Source: Tumebacillus algifaecis (lineage in GTDB: Bacteria > Bacillota > Bacilli > Tumebacillales > Tumebacillaceae). From it: a DNA stretch of 64,000 bases. A model generated the notes under the pieces. It worked only from the letters and a program-made list of their open reading frames with translations. It searched no databases and was not told the origin of the DNA. Position 1 is the first letter of the stretch. The number at the start of each line of letters is the position of its first letter. The stretch is taken from the NCBI RefSeq assembly GCF_002243515.1, contig NZ_CP022657.1:278001-342000 (forward strand). Direction: 5' to 3'. Shown in pieces: positions 8,179-15,355 of this stretch. Made by a program: the position numbers and the translations under genes.

Positions 8179-9006
8179 ATGAGAAAAACAGTGATTCTTG
8201 CTGGTGTAGTAGCAGTTGTCAGTTTGTCTATCCCCGTGTCCGCATCTGCGGCATGGACGCACGGGTATTCGGGACAAAGTGCATATACCCGTACGGGTAA
8301 TTGTGCGTACGGTGACCGGGCAGGAGGGGAATATGTGCAAAAACTCCACGATGGAATGGTAGGAAACAACTTAGCATCAACAGGAACAGTATATCGAGAT
8401 AATAGTTCTTGGGAAAGCGATCTGACGGGAACTTTTGCGGATAGCAAACAATTCTTTGCTTTTGGCGGACATGGACTCGGTTATTGGGCGTATTCTAATG
8501 GTAAAGGTGCAGGATCTCATTTCTACACGGCAAACTCTTCTTCAACGTTCCATACATCGGAGACACAAGATAACTCTAACGCTCAGTGGGATGAGATTCG
8601 CTGGGGTGGCTCATCAATGCGATGGGCAACGATGTATCAATGCAATTTTTTACGAAATGGTGGAATCTCATCTAATGAGACGAAGATTTGGAACATGTTT
8701 CAGGGCCTGCATCTCATGATGGGCTTCTCAAGTATCATGTATTTGGATTCGCGTGAAGGGAGTCGCTACGCTGCACGCATAGGAGCTGGATGGACGATAA
8801 AAGAATCTTTCTTTGATGCAGCAGCTTACTATCAGCCGCAACTCCCGTACGGGGATTCGGATCCAGCTGGTTCGGTTATCGTCCGTGTCAAGGGTTATTC
8901 GACCAAGGGGAGTGACAATTATGCGAGCTCAACAACAGCTGCTCCAGCGTACACGGGCTCTAACGCTTCTTCTTTTAGCACGTGGGATCAAACCATTACA
9001 TTGTAG
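8179..9006 (+). CDS. Secreted DUF6345-type protein, putative caspase-fold hydrolase
   Basis: The 275-residue protein begins with a clear Sec signal peptide (MRKTVILAGVVAVVSLSIPV, cleavage after ASA near residue 24). The mature part holds FFAFGGHGLGYW near residues 93-104 and, later, WATMYQCNFLRNGG. A His in a GHG turn followed by a Cys after a hydrophobic strand is the layout of clan CD cysteine peptidases (caspases, gingipains). I recall DUF6345 proteins having this look; catalysis is inference. Disulfides are unlikely, since the mature protein has only two Cys. GGAGGG before ATG 8179 sets the start. It is followed by a secreted partner gene and probably co-transcribed. Confidence 0.65.
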   Translation: MRKTVILAGVVAVVSLSIPVSASAAWTHGYSGQSAYTRTGNCAYGDRAGGEYVQKLHDGMVGNNLASTGTVYRDNSSWESDLTGTFADSKQFFAFGGHGLGYWAYSNGKGAGSHFYTANSSSTFHTSETQDNSNAQWDEIRWGGSSMRWATMYQCNFLRNGGISSNETKIWNMFQGLHLMMGFSSIMYLDSREGSRYAARIGAGWTIKESFFDAAAYYQPQLPYGDSDPAGSVIVRVKGYSTKGSDNYASSTTAAPAYTGSNASSFSTWDQTITL

Positions 9007-9063
9007 TAGCAACATGGATGGATATGTCTGGACTCCGCTAAAAAATGACAGGAGGGTACTTCA

Positions 9064-10080
9064 ATGAATAATAAATTGCTCGCGGTAATCACTTTGTCTG
9101 CAGTACTTGGTGCTGGTATGCTTTATACTCAAGTTGGCGCGTCGGAAGAGAAGGAAGCCCTTGTTGTGGAAAACAAACAGACACAAATTCCAGAATTGTT
9201 TATTCCAGGCCCAGGGCAGGGAGTTGCTGACAAGATTGAGTTTCAAGTGACTGCAGAGAACGTTAGACTTCCATCGGAAGAAACGATTTATAAATTCAAG
9301 AAGCAAAATTATACGAAAAATGAAGTCCATAACATGGCCACGAAACTGGGGATGAAAGGTGAAGTCTTTAATCTTGAAGAATCTTTGGGCGTCAATGATG
9401 GTGACAAAACATTGGAGATTGAAAAGGACAGCGGGAAAATTCTTTATTTAAATCGTGCTCACTTGGGTCAATGGTTGGTTGATGGCAAAGCCAAGCAGAT
9501 TCCGACAGATGAGCAATCTACTCAGCATGCAATAGATTTTCTTCAGAAGATGAACTGGTTGCCGGAAAACTTTCAAGTTAGGGGGGTGACTGAAAACCGC
9601 GAAATCCCAGGTAACCTGAATCCAGAGACAGATCAGGGCATTGTATTAAGCAAGACTGTTCACTTGTACAAGCATGTGAATGGAAAGCCAGTATTGGGCG
9701 TCTCTCGAATAACAGTTGAAATTGGACACCAGGGCGAAATCGAAACAGTACGCAAATATCATAAAGAAGAGGAAGCTTTCCAGAAATATAAGCTAAAGTC
9801 GTTGGATCAGGCAGTTTTGGAATTGAAGGACAAAAAGGGCATGATTAATCTTGAAGAAGGCGCTAGTGATGCAATACTTGACCAAATTGAACTGACTTAT
9901 TGGGAAGATGCGGGCTCGATAGATGAACAACCATACCTGCAACCGGTCTATTTATTCAAGGGGAAGTACAAATTATATGGAAAGGATGCAACATTTAGCG
10001 GTATAGTTCCAGCTGTTGACAACGGCTTTACCCTGCATAAAGAAGTGGGGCAAGACAGCGCTGCGAATGCAGTGAAATAA
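9064..10080 (+). CDS. Secreted PepSY/YcdB-like protein, partner of the DUF6345 gene
   Basis: The 338-residue protein has a signal peptide (MNNKLLAVITLSAVLGAGML, cleavage near GAS at about 27). The mature region contains LVDGKAKQIPTDEQSTQHAI, then VNGKPVLGVSRITVEIGHQG and later TYWEDAGSIDEQPYLQPVY. Elements of the type 'NGxPVxGxxI.V.I...G.I' and 'YLQPVYxFxG' are typical of PepSY/YcdB-like modules that precede DUF6345 domains or act as protease propeptides. AGGAGGG lies 8 nt before the ATG. The gene begins 57 nt after the DUF6345 gene and is probably in the same transcript. A role as inhibitor or chaperone in trans is inference. Confidence 0.6.
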   Translation: MNNKLLAVITLSAVLGAGMLYTQVGASEEKEALVVENKQTQIPELFIPGPGQGVADKIEFQVTAENVRLPSEETIYKFKKQNYTKNEVHNMATKLGMKGEVFNLEESLGVNDGDKTLEIEKDSGKILYLNRAHLGQWLVDGKAKQIPTDEQSTQHAIDFLQKMNWLPENFQVRGVTENREIPGNLNPETDQGIVLSKTVHLYKHVNGKPVLGVSRITVEIGHQGEIETVRKYHKEEEAFQKYKLKSLDQAVLELKDKKGMINLEEGASDAILDQIELTYWEDAGSIDEQPYLQPVYLFKGKYKLYGKDATFSGIVPAVDNGFTLHKEVGQDSAANAVK

Positions 10081-10087
10081 CACGGTT

Positions 10088-10116
10088 CCCCCTAATCAAA
10101 CGATTGGGGGGTATTT
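10088..10116 (+). terminator. Terminator-like hairpin
   Basis: CCCCC-T-AATC pairs with GATT-GGGGG around AAAC, followed by TATTTT. It lies 8 nt after the stop codon. Confidence 0.6.
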
Positions 10117-10186
10117 TAAGTGAAGCCTTTCTGAAGGGCCAACGATCTGAAACATAATCTGAAGCGTTAAAAAGGAGGAATGAAGT

Positions 10187-10501
10187 TTGAGACGATTTGC
10201 TTGGATCATCATTCTGTGCGGAAGTTTGACGCTTACTGGATGCAATTCGGGAGCGTCGCATGAACTTCCAGAGCAAATGGCTATACCAGTCCCAACTACG
10301 TCCTGGGATGGGGAGCAGTGGCAAGTGGAGGCAGATAAGATGAGCGGTGAAATCAACCACTTGTACGTCGGAGAGTCTTCGAGCAGAAAAGGTTATCAAG
10401 TAGGAGATCAGATTCGAATTCGAGGCAACGTCTATGTACTGGAAATGATTGAGGCCGATGATAAACCTTTCAAAGTGTGGTTGAAACGTGCGGACCGATG
10501 A
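10187..10501 (+). CDS. Small lipoprotein, function unknown
   Basis: The 104-residue product starts MRRFAWIIILCGSLTLTGC, a lipoprotein signal with lipobox L-T-G-C and Cys19 as the expected lipidation site. The mature part is beta-rich and charged (EINHLYVGES, YQVGDQIRIRGNVYVLEMIE). TTG at 10187 is preferred because AAGGAGGA lies 8 nt upstream and the lipobox is in this frame; a nearby ATG at 10180 is out of frame. It sits within the AT-richer run of secreted proteins. No domain is recognised. Confidence 0.7.
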   Translation: MRRFAWIIILCGSLTLTGCNSGASHELPEQMAIPVPTTSWDGEQWQVEADKMSGEINHLYVGESSSRKGYQVGDQIRIRGNVYVLEMIEADDKPFKVWLKRADR

Positions 10502-10818
10502 CAGTGGACAAGGAGCGATCAAGCGTGTTGACACATCCGTTTGGAGTCGATCTTTGAGGGCCCTGCCACGATAAATGGGTACCTAACAGGAAGCGCGGGA
10601 AGAAGACGGGCCATCTGTTGTGATGATGACAGCGAATCATCACCGACAACATGGTAAAACTGGTGTTTGCGAGGGATTTCGCCCTGAACGCTTGGACGTT
10701 TTGTCCGTCAAGTCGGTTTTGGAATATTTGGGAAGTGGTGTCGAATCGTGATTGACTTCATTGATACTAGGTGATGCATTATTAAAAATATAATGTTAAT
10801 GAGAGGAGGTAGAAATAA
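10502..10818. other. Intergenic region, no gene seen
   Basis: This 317-bp stretch has no convincing ORF with an RBS. An imperfect inverted repeat lies near 10615-10651 (TGTTGTGATGAT against ATCATCACCGACAACA), without a T-run. A TATAAT at 10789-10794 precedes the next gene, but no -35 sits at 16-18 bp from it. Confidence 0.5.
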
Positions 10819-11220
10819 ATGAAAGCAACGAAAATAGTAGCTTCTATCACCGGGATCATGTTACTTGCAGGTGTCATCATTATCTCCAACCCGACCCGTG
10901 CAGAACAGACTTCTGAAAAAGAGGCAAAACAGGCGGTCACTCATTATTTGAATGCAGTCTCTGCGGGTGATGTGAATGAGATCATCAAGTATAGTAAGGA
11001 TGAGCGCGTGCCAGATGATACAAAAAGGAAGGAAATGCTGGAGCACTTCATGCAAAATAATCCAGTAAAACAAATTCAGGTCTTATCTGTCAATTACATC
11101 AATGAAGCAAATATCAACGTGACAATAAGTGGTCAATTCGGAGATACAACAGAAACGAAGACATTGCCGTTGATCAAAGAAAACAATCAATGGAAAGTCT
11201 TAATTGAAGACAGCAACTAA
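10819..11220 (+). CDS. Secreted NTF2-like (DUF4878-type) small protein
   Basis: The 133-residue protein has an N-terminal hydrophobic segment (ATKIVASITGIMLLAGVIII) that acts as a signal peptide or anchor. The rest reads as an alpha+beta cone: an opening helix AKQAVTHYLNAVSAGDVNEI, then KQIQVLSVNYINEANINVTI and a final strand W-K-V-L-I-E. This pattern is common to extracytoplasmic DUF4878/NTF2-like modules of unknown role. AGAGGAGG lies 10 nt before the ATG. It stands alone between two non-coding gaps, and its codon use is AT-richer than the operon that follows. Confidence 0.6.
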   Translation: MKATKIVASITGIMLLAGVIIISNPTRAEQTSEKEAKQAVTHYLNAVSAGDVNEIIKYSKDERVPDDTKRKEMLEHFMQNNPVKQIQVLSVNYINEANINVTISGQFGDTTETKTLPLIKENNQWKVLIEDSN

Positions 11221-11323
11221 GAAAACCTCAAATCGAATTACCCGAAAAGTGGTCATCGAATTGAGTTGATTCCACACAGCTCTGCTGGGATGTATGGGGC
11301 AGGAAATGCATACGATGGGTACT

Positions 11324-11374
11324 AAATGACAGCCCGCTCAGATGAGTAGAACATTTGAGTGGGTTGTCATTTTC
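11324..11374 (+). terminator. Rho-independent terminator
   Basis: A stem of about 20 bp (11324-11344 against 11352-11372), with AAATGACAGCCC facing GGGTTGTCATTT, ends in a T-run. It lies 104 bp after the preceding stop. Confidence 0.75.
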
Positions 11375-11401
11375 TTTGCCAGACGGAATATAGTTTTTGT
11401 G

Positions 11402-11431
11402 TTGACAAAAGGGATGGCACCAGACTATAAT
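11402..11431 (+). promoter_or_regulatory. Sigma-A promoter of the sulfur operon
   Basis: TTGACA (11402-11407) and TATAAT (11426-11431) are both perfect, with an 18-bp spacer. Two CstR-like operators lie immediately downstream. Confidence 0.85.
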
Positions 11432-11437
11432 GACGAC

Positions 11438-11453
11438 ATACCCCGAGGGGTAT
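11438..11453 (+). promoter_or_regulatory. CstR-type operator 1
   Basis: ATACCCCGAGGGGTAT is a 16-bp palindrome covering the likely transcription start. ATACC-GGTAT half-sites with a GC-rich core are those of CsoR/CstR repressors; a cstR gene closes this operon. Confidence 0.8.
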
Positions 11454-11470
11454 TTTTAAAGGATTAAAAT

Positions 11471-11486
11471 ATACCCTATAGGGTAT
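11471..11486 (+). promoter_or_regulatory. CstR-type operator 2
   Basis: ATACCCTATAGGGTAT is a perfect 16-bp palindrome with the same half-sites as operator 1, centred 33 bp downstream (about three helical turns) in the leader of the first gene. Confidence 0.8.
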
Positions 11487-11504
11487 TCCGAAGGGTGAAC
11501 CAAC

Positions 11505-12281
11505 ATGTCATTCGAAACGGTGCTCGTCTTGTTTCTGATCGGGTTTGTAGGGTCGTTTGTGTCAGGGTTGGTCGGTATTGGCGGCTCGGTGATCAAGTAT
11601 CCGTTATTGCTGTACGTGCCTCCTCTGCTCGGGCTGGCAGCTTATTCGGCCCATGAGGTGTCGGGGATTTCGGCGGTACAGGTATTTTTTGCAACACTGG
11701 CCGGGACGCTTGCCCTGCGCAACGAAAAGGTGCTCAACTATCGTCTCGTGCTGTATATGGGGACGGCCATCGTCATTGGGAGTTTTCTTGGTGCATACGG
11801 AGGGAGGTATCTTTCCGGGGATGCGGTCAATCTGGTCTACGGCGTGCTGGCTACCATCGCTGCGGTGATGATGTTCGTGCCGCGCAAAGGGGTGCTGGAA
11901 TGTTCGTCCGCCGAGGTGACCTTCAACCGCTGGCTAGCAGCGGGGGCGGCGTTCGTCGTCGGGATCGCTTCGGGGATCGTCGGGGCGGCCGGAGCCTTTT
12001 TGTTGGTGCCGATCATGTTGACCGTGCTGAAGATCCCGACGCGGGTGGCGATCGCTTCCTCGCTTGCGATCACGTTCCTGTCTTCAATCGGCTCAGCGAC
12101 GGGGAAACTATTGGCTGGCGACGTGTTGTTTCTCCCCGCTTTGGTCATGGTCGTGGCGAGTGTCATCGCCGCCCCGATCGGTGCTAAGCTGAGCAAGAGA
12201 CTGACACCGAAGTATTTGCAGGCATTACTCGCTGTGTTGATTCTTGGCACGGCCATTAAAATATGGATCGACATTCTCTAG
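11505..12281 (+). CDS. TauE/SafE family sulfite/organosulfonate exporter
   Basis: The 258-residue membrane protein has about eight hydrophobic segments and the TauE duplication: an N-terminal GFVGSFVSGLVGIGGSVI and a later GIASGIVGAAGAFLLVPIML, each with the GxxxGxxGxGG-type turn. Family members export sulfite or sulfonates. As first gene behind CstR operators it probably removes sulfite or thiosulfate formed by the downstream persulfide enzymes. The RBS (GAAGGGTGA) is moderate. The next gene starts 15 nt after its stop. Confidence 0.82.
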   Translation: MSFETVLVLFLIGFVGSFVSGLVGIGGSVIKYPLLLYVPPLLGLAAYSAHEVSGISAVQVFFATLAGTLALRNEKVLNYRLVLYMGTAIVIGSFLGAYGGRYLSGDAVNLVYGVLATIAAVMMFVPRKGVLECSSAEVTFNRWLAAGAAFVVGIASGIVGAAGAFLLVPIMLTVLKIPTRVAIASSLAITFLSSIGSATGKLLAGDVLFLPALVMVVASVIAAPIGAKLSKRLTPKYLQALLAVLILGTAIKIWIDIL

Positions 12282-12295
12282 AAGAGGTGATTTCG

Positions 12296-13426
12296 ATGGA
12301 CATTCGCGTGGTATCGGTACAGGAGTTGCACGACAAAATGGAAAGCGGGCAGGACCTGCTCGTGCTCGATGTGCGCAGTGAACAGGCGTATCAAGACTGG
12401 CGGATCAAAGGAAAGAGCCTCCAGTCGATGAACATCCCCTACTTTGAATTTTTGGAAGCGGACGAGAGCGTCTCCAAGACGCTGCCCAAAGCACAGGAAA
12501 TCGTCATCGTCTGCAACAAAGGCAATTCGGCGCGGATGGTGGCAGAAGTGCTGATGCAAAACGGGTTCCACGTCAGCGTGCTTGCAGGCGGCATGGAGGC
12601 ATGGTCGCAGTTCTACCATCCTGTCACTGTGGCGCAGACCGAGCAGATGAAGCTGATTCAATTGAACCGCTTGGGCAAAGGGTGCCTCTCCTACCTGATC
12701 GTTTCACAAGGGCAAGCGCTGGTGGTGGACGCGGGTCGCCATGTCGAGGAATATCTGCAAGCGGCCGCACGTGAAGGGGCGGTCATCACCTATGTTGTCG
12801 ATACGCACCTGCATGCAGACCACATCTCGGGCGGTGTGCAGTTGGCGGAGCGGACAGGTGCTGCGTACCTGATCTCGCCAAGCGAAATGGAAGGCTCTCC
12901 CCTCCCCTATCAACCGCTGGAGGCGGATGGAACGCTGCACGTCGGCAGTACGGAGGTGAAAATTCTCGCAGTGCCGACGCCAGGACATACACCGGGTTCC
13001 GTATCGGTGCTGGTCGATCAATCGTTCTTGCTGTCGGGCGATACGATCTTTGTCGGCGGTCTGGGGCGACCCGATCTCGGTGGCAAGGCGCAGGAATGGG
13101 CGCAGGCGCTCTATGACACGGTGTTCCAAACCATCGCCTTGCTGGATGATGACGTGTTGGTGCTACCGACCCATTTTGCTGATCTCGCTGAAGTGAACGA
13201 GCAGGGCTATGTCGGCGCCAAATTAGGCAGCATCCGCAGAAGCAACGAAATCATGCGCACAAAAGACCGCGCGCAGTTTACTGAACAGGTTGCCGGACAA
13301 ACGGGGGCGACTCCGCCCAACTATGAAACGATCGTCAGCATCAACCGTGGCTTGAGCTTGGTGGATGAGGAAAAGGCGACCGAACTGGAAACTGGGCCGA
13401 ATCGCTGTGCGATTCACCATTCGTAA
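12296..13426 (+). CDS. Rhodanese-metallo-beta-lactamase fusion, persulfide dioxygenase-like
   Basis: The 376-residue protein joins an N-terminal rhodanese domain (about 1-105) with active-site loop CNKGNSARM, Cys near residue 72, to a C-terminal MBL domain with THLHADHISGG (residues about 169-179), GHTPGSVSV, and LPTHF. This is the set of ligands of ETHE1-like mononuclear-iron persulfide dioxygenases. It should oxidise glutathione/bacillithiol persulfide to sulfite and trans-sulfurate. Staphylococcal CstB has the MBL part first and rhodanese last; here the order is reversed. GAAGAGGTGA precedes ATG 12296; the longer frame from 12263 overlaps the exporter. Confidence 0.85.
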   Translation: MDIRVVSVQELHDKMESGQDLLVLDVRSEQAYQDWRIKGKSLQSMNIPYFEFLEADESVSKTLPKAQEIVIVCNKGNSARMVAEVLMQNGFHVSVLAGGMEAWSQFYHPVTVAQTEQMKLIQLNRLGKGCLSYLIVSQGQALVVDAGRHVEEYLQAAAREGAVITYVVDTHLHADHISGGVQLAERTGAAYLISPSEMEGSPLPYQPLEADGTLHVGSTEVKILAVPTPGHTPGSVSVLVDQSFLLSGDTIFVGGLGRPDLGGKAQEWAQALYDTVFQTIALLDDDVLVLPTHFADLAEVNEQGYVGAKLGSIRRSNEIMRTKDRAQFTEQVAGQTGATPPNYETIVSINRGLSLVDEEKATELETGPNRCAIHHS

Positions 13427-13464
13427 GGCAAATTGAAATACAAACAGACTGAGAGGAGCAGATC

Positions 13465-13692
13465 ATGATGAACATTGACTTGACGGTAGATGCGAAAGGG
13501 CTTTCTTGCCCGATGCCGATCGTGAAAGCGAAAAAGGGCATGGATACGCTGAACGAGGGGCAAGTGATGATGCTCGTGACGACCGACAAAGGATCGGTCA
13601 GCGATTTTCCTAGCTGGATCAACCGGATGAAGTATGAATTGGTGAAAACGGAAGAGGCAAATGGTGAGTACCGCTTCTTCGTCAAAAAGTAA
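13465..13692 (+). CDS. TusA-family sulfurtransferase
   Basis: The 75-residue protein has the TusA signature near its N-terminus, LSCPMPIVKAKKGM, with the persulfide-carrying Cys in C-P-x-P, followed by the two-layer alpha/beta pattern. It should relay sulfane sulfur among partners in the cytoplasm. GAGAGGAG precedes a double ATG, so the start is 13465 or 13468. It lies between the rhodanese-MBL and DsrE genes, the usual grouping of cst-like operons. Confidence 0.88.
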   Translation: MMNIDLTVDAKGLSCPMPIVKAKKGMDTLNEGQVMMLVTTDKGSVSDFPSWINRMKYELVKTEEANGEYRFFVKK

Positions 13693-13703
13693 GGAGGAGC
13701 AAG

Positions 13704-14180
13704 ATGGAGAACAACAGCTCGACATTGGTGCTGTTCAGCGGCGATCTCGACAAGGCAATGGCAGGGTTGATCATCGCGACAGGTGCGGCGGCGATGGGTA
13801 AACAGGTCACGATGTTTTTTACCTTTTGGGGGCTGAACGTCCTGCGCAAAGAGCAGTATGTCAAGACCGATAAAACTCTGGTCGAACGCCTCTTTGAAAA
13901 AATGATGCCGCGCGGTCCGGAGAAACTTGGCGTCTCGAACATGAATTATGGCGGGCTCGGCGCGTGGATGATGAAAAAGGTGATGAAGAAGAAAAACATT
14001 GCCACCTTGCATGAATTGATGGAGACTGCAAGAGAGTTGGATGTGAAAATCATCGCCTGCGCGATGTCGATGGATGTGCTGGGCATCACAGAAGCAGAGT
14101 TGATCGACGGGATCGAGTACGCCGGGGTGACCACCTATTTGGCGGCGACCGATGAGAGCAACCACAATCTGTTTATCTAG
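13704..14180 (+). CDS. DsrE/DsrF-like sulfur carrier (DsrE2 type)
   Basis: The 158-residue protein opens LVLFSGDLDKAMAGLIIATG, carries FFTFWGLNVLRKE, and has a conserved Cys in IIACAMSMDVLGI, the site for persulfide in the DsrE2/peroxiredoxin-like group. The role is to carry or exchange sulfane sulfur with TusA. AAGGAGGAG precedes the ATG, 11 nt after tusA. A strongly basic stretch KKVMKKKN follows a Gly-rich loop. The exact redox partner is unknown. Confidence 0.85.
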   Translation: MENNSSTLVLFSGDLDKAMAGLIIATGAAAMGKQVTMFFTFWGLNVLRKEQYVKTDKTLVERLFEKMMPRGPEKLGVSNMNYGGLGAWMMKKVMKKKNIATLHELMETARELDVKIIACAMSMDVLGITEAELIDGIEYAGVTTYLAATDESNHNLFI

Positions 14181-14239
14181 TTGCACGTTTTTACGCGACA
14201 GGGGTATCATAAGAATCAGAAGGCTGGAGGTGGGTCGCA

Positions 14240-14500
14240 ATGGAATACACCGACGGGATGAAAAACCGCTTAAAGCGGATCGAAGGTCAGATCCGCGGGG
14301 TGCTGTCGATGATGGAACAGGACAAGGACTGCCGCGAGGTGGTCACACAGCTGTCAGCGGTGCGTTCCGCTGTCGATCGCACAATCGGGCTCATCGTCGC
14401 TGGCAACTTGGAGAATTGTGTTCGCGAAGAGTTGGAAAAAGGCAACAAGCCAGATCAGGTGATCAAAGAGGCGGTTGAACTGCTCGTCAAAAGCAGATAG
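14240..14500 (+). CDS. cstR: CstR persulfide-sensing repressor (CsoR family)
   Basis: The 86-residue all-helical DUF156 protein has Cys31 (KDCREV) and Cys60 (ENCVRE), the same positions as the reactive pair of Staphylococcus aureus CstR. The copper-binding His of CsoR, four residues before the second Cys, is Asn56 here, which argues for CstR rather than CsoR. The C-terminus EAVELLVKSR also resembles CstR. Persulfides should cross-link the Cys pair and release operators at 11438-11486, so the operon is autoregulated. GGAGGTGGG precedes the ATG. Confidence 0.9.
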   Translation: MEYTDGMKNRLKRIEGQIRGVLSMMEQDKDCREVVTQLSAVRSAVDRTIGLIVAGNLENCVREELEKGNKPDQVIKEAVELLVKSR

Positions 14501-14503
14501 AGC

Positions 14504-14542
14504 AAGAGGCAGATCCTGCGCGACAGGGTCTGCCTCTTTTTG
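14504..14542 (+). terminator. Terminator of the sulfur operon
   Basis: AAGAGGCAGATCCTG pairs with CAGGGTCTGCCTCTTT (one G-T pair) around a short loop, followed by a T-run, directly after the cstR stop. Confidence 0.85.
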
Positions 14543-14592
14543 CATGCTCCAAAGCGCCTTGTGCCACACTAAGGAAAAGCGAGGTGGTGGCA

Positions 14593-15285
14593 GTGCGAAC
14601 ATGGCTGGTTGCGCTTTTGGCAGCTGTGGTGCTCGTAGGAGGCGGTAGTGCGCGGGCCGCCGAGGGGCAGGGGTCCAGTGTGTTGCCCTTATCCTATCGG
14701 CCAGAGGACAATCGCCAGGAAGTGCGGGAGATCAAGCAGGAGGAGGTGAAGAAAGTCTATCAACAAAAGAAGATCGACGGAGCGCAGGTCCTGTTATTTT
14801 CCCGACCGTATGAGCAGGATGATTATCTGTATGGCGCTTGGGTGAAGGATGGCAAACTGTATGATCTAGGAGCGGTGGGGACACTGCCGTTTGCAGAGCA
14901 GACCTACATCGACAAGCATGAGTTTAACGGTCATGCGGTGTTGCGCATCGACGGCGTTTACGCGGCGAAAGCGGTACAGTCCAATTTTTATTTGCTGGGG
15001 GCGGAGCAGGTCAAACCGTTCCTGCGTGTGAACGGCCATGCGGTCGAATCGGATCTTGATCGGGATGGCAAAAAAGAGATCGTCACGATGCACAGCTTGT
15101 CCGGTACTACCAAAATCTTTAAGGAAATGCCGAGTGGCCAGTTCGAAGTGGCAGACATCAATCAAGCGACGGCCGGCAAAGAGGTCGTGTTCCAGATGGA
15201 AGACGATCTCTTTATCGCCAAGTTTGCGGACGGAACGACGAAAAAGTATCTGTACACACCAGATGGACTCCGCGAAGAAAAATAG
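14593..15285 (+). CDS. Secreted protein of unknown function
   Basis: The 230-residue product starts VRTWLVALLAAVVLVGGGSA with signal-peptidase site ARA-AEG near residue 22. The mature part is charged with repeated aromatic beta-strands. A segment VESDLDRDGKKEIVTMHSLSG resembles the DxDxDG calcium loops of VCBS/FG-GAP-like repeats. GCGAGGTGG precedes GTG 14593; upstream GTG codons at 14584 and 14587 fall inside that RBS. It converges with the protease gene and shares its terminator. No family is recognised. Confidence 0.6.
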   Translation: MRTWLVALLAAVVLVGGGSARAAEGQGSSVLPLSYRPEDNRQEVREIKQEEVKKVYQQKKIDGAQVLLFSRPYEQDDYLYGAWVKDGKLYDLGAVGTLPFAEQTYIDKHEFNGHAVLRIDGVYAAKAVQSNFYLLGAEQVKPFLRVNGHAVESDLDRDGKKEIVTMHSLSGTTKIFKEMPSGQFEVADINQATAGKEVVFQMEDDLFIAKFADGTTKKYLYTPDGLREEK

Positions 15286-15305
15286 GCGTTCTGCGATCGC
15301 ATAAG

Positions 15306-15337
15306 AAAACCCCTTGCACCGAAGTGACAAGGGGTTT
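15306..15337. terminator. Bidirectional terminator
   Basis: AAACCCCTTG (15307-15316) pairs with CAAGGGGTTT (15328-15337). It serves the secreted-protein gene on the plus strand and the protease gene on the minus strand. Confidence 0.85.
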
Positions 15338-15355
15338 GTTGTTTGATAGGAGATT

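Noticed and set aside
10615-10651. Terminator in the 10502-10818 gap
   Set aside because: The inverted repeat is imperfect and lacks a T-run on either side.
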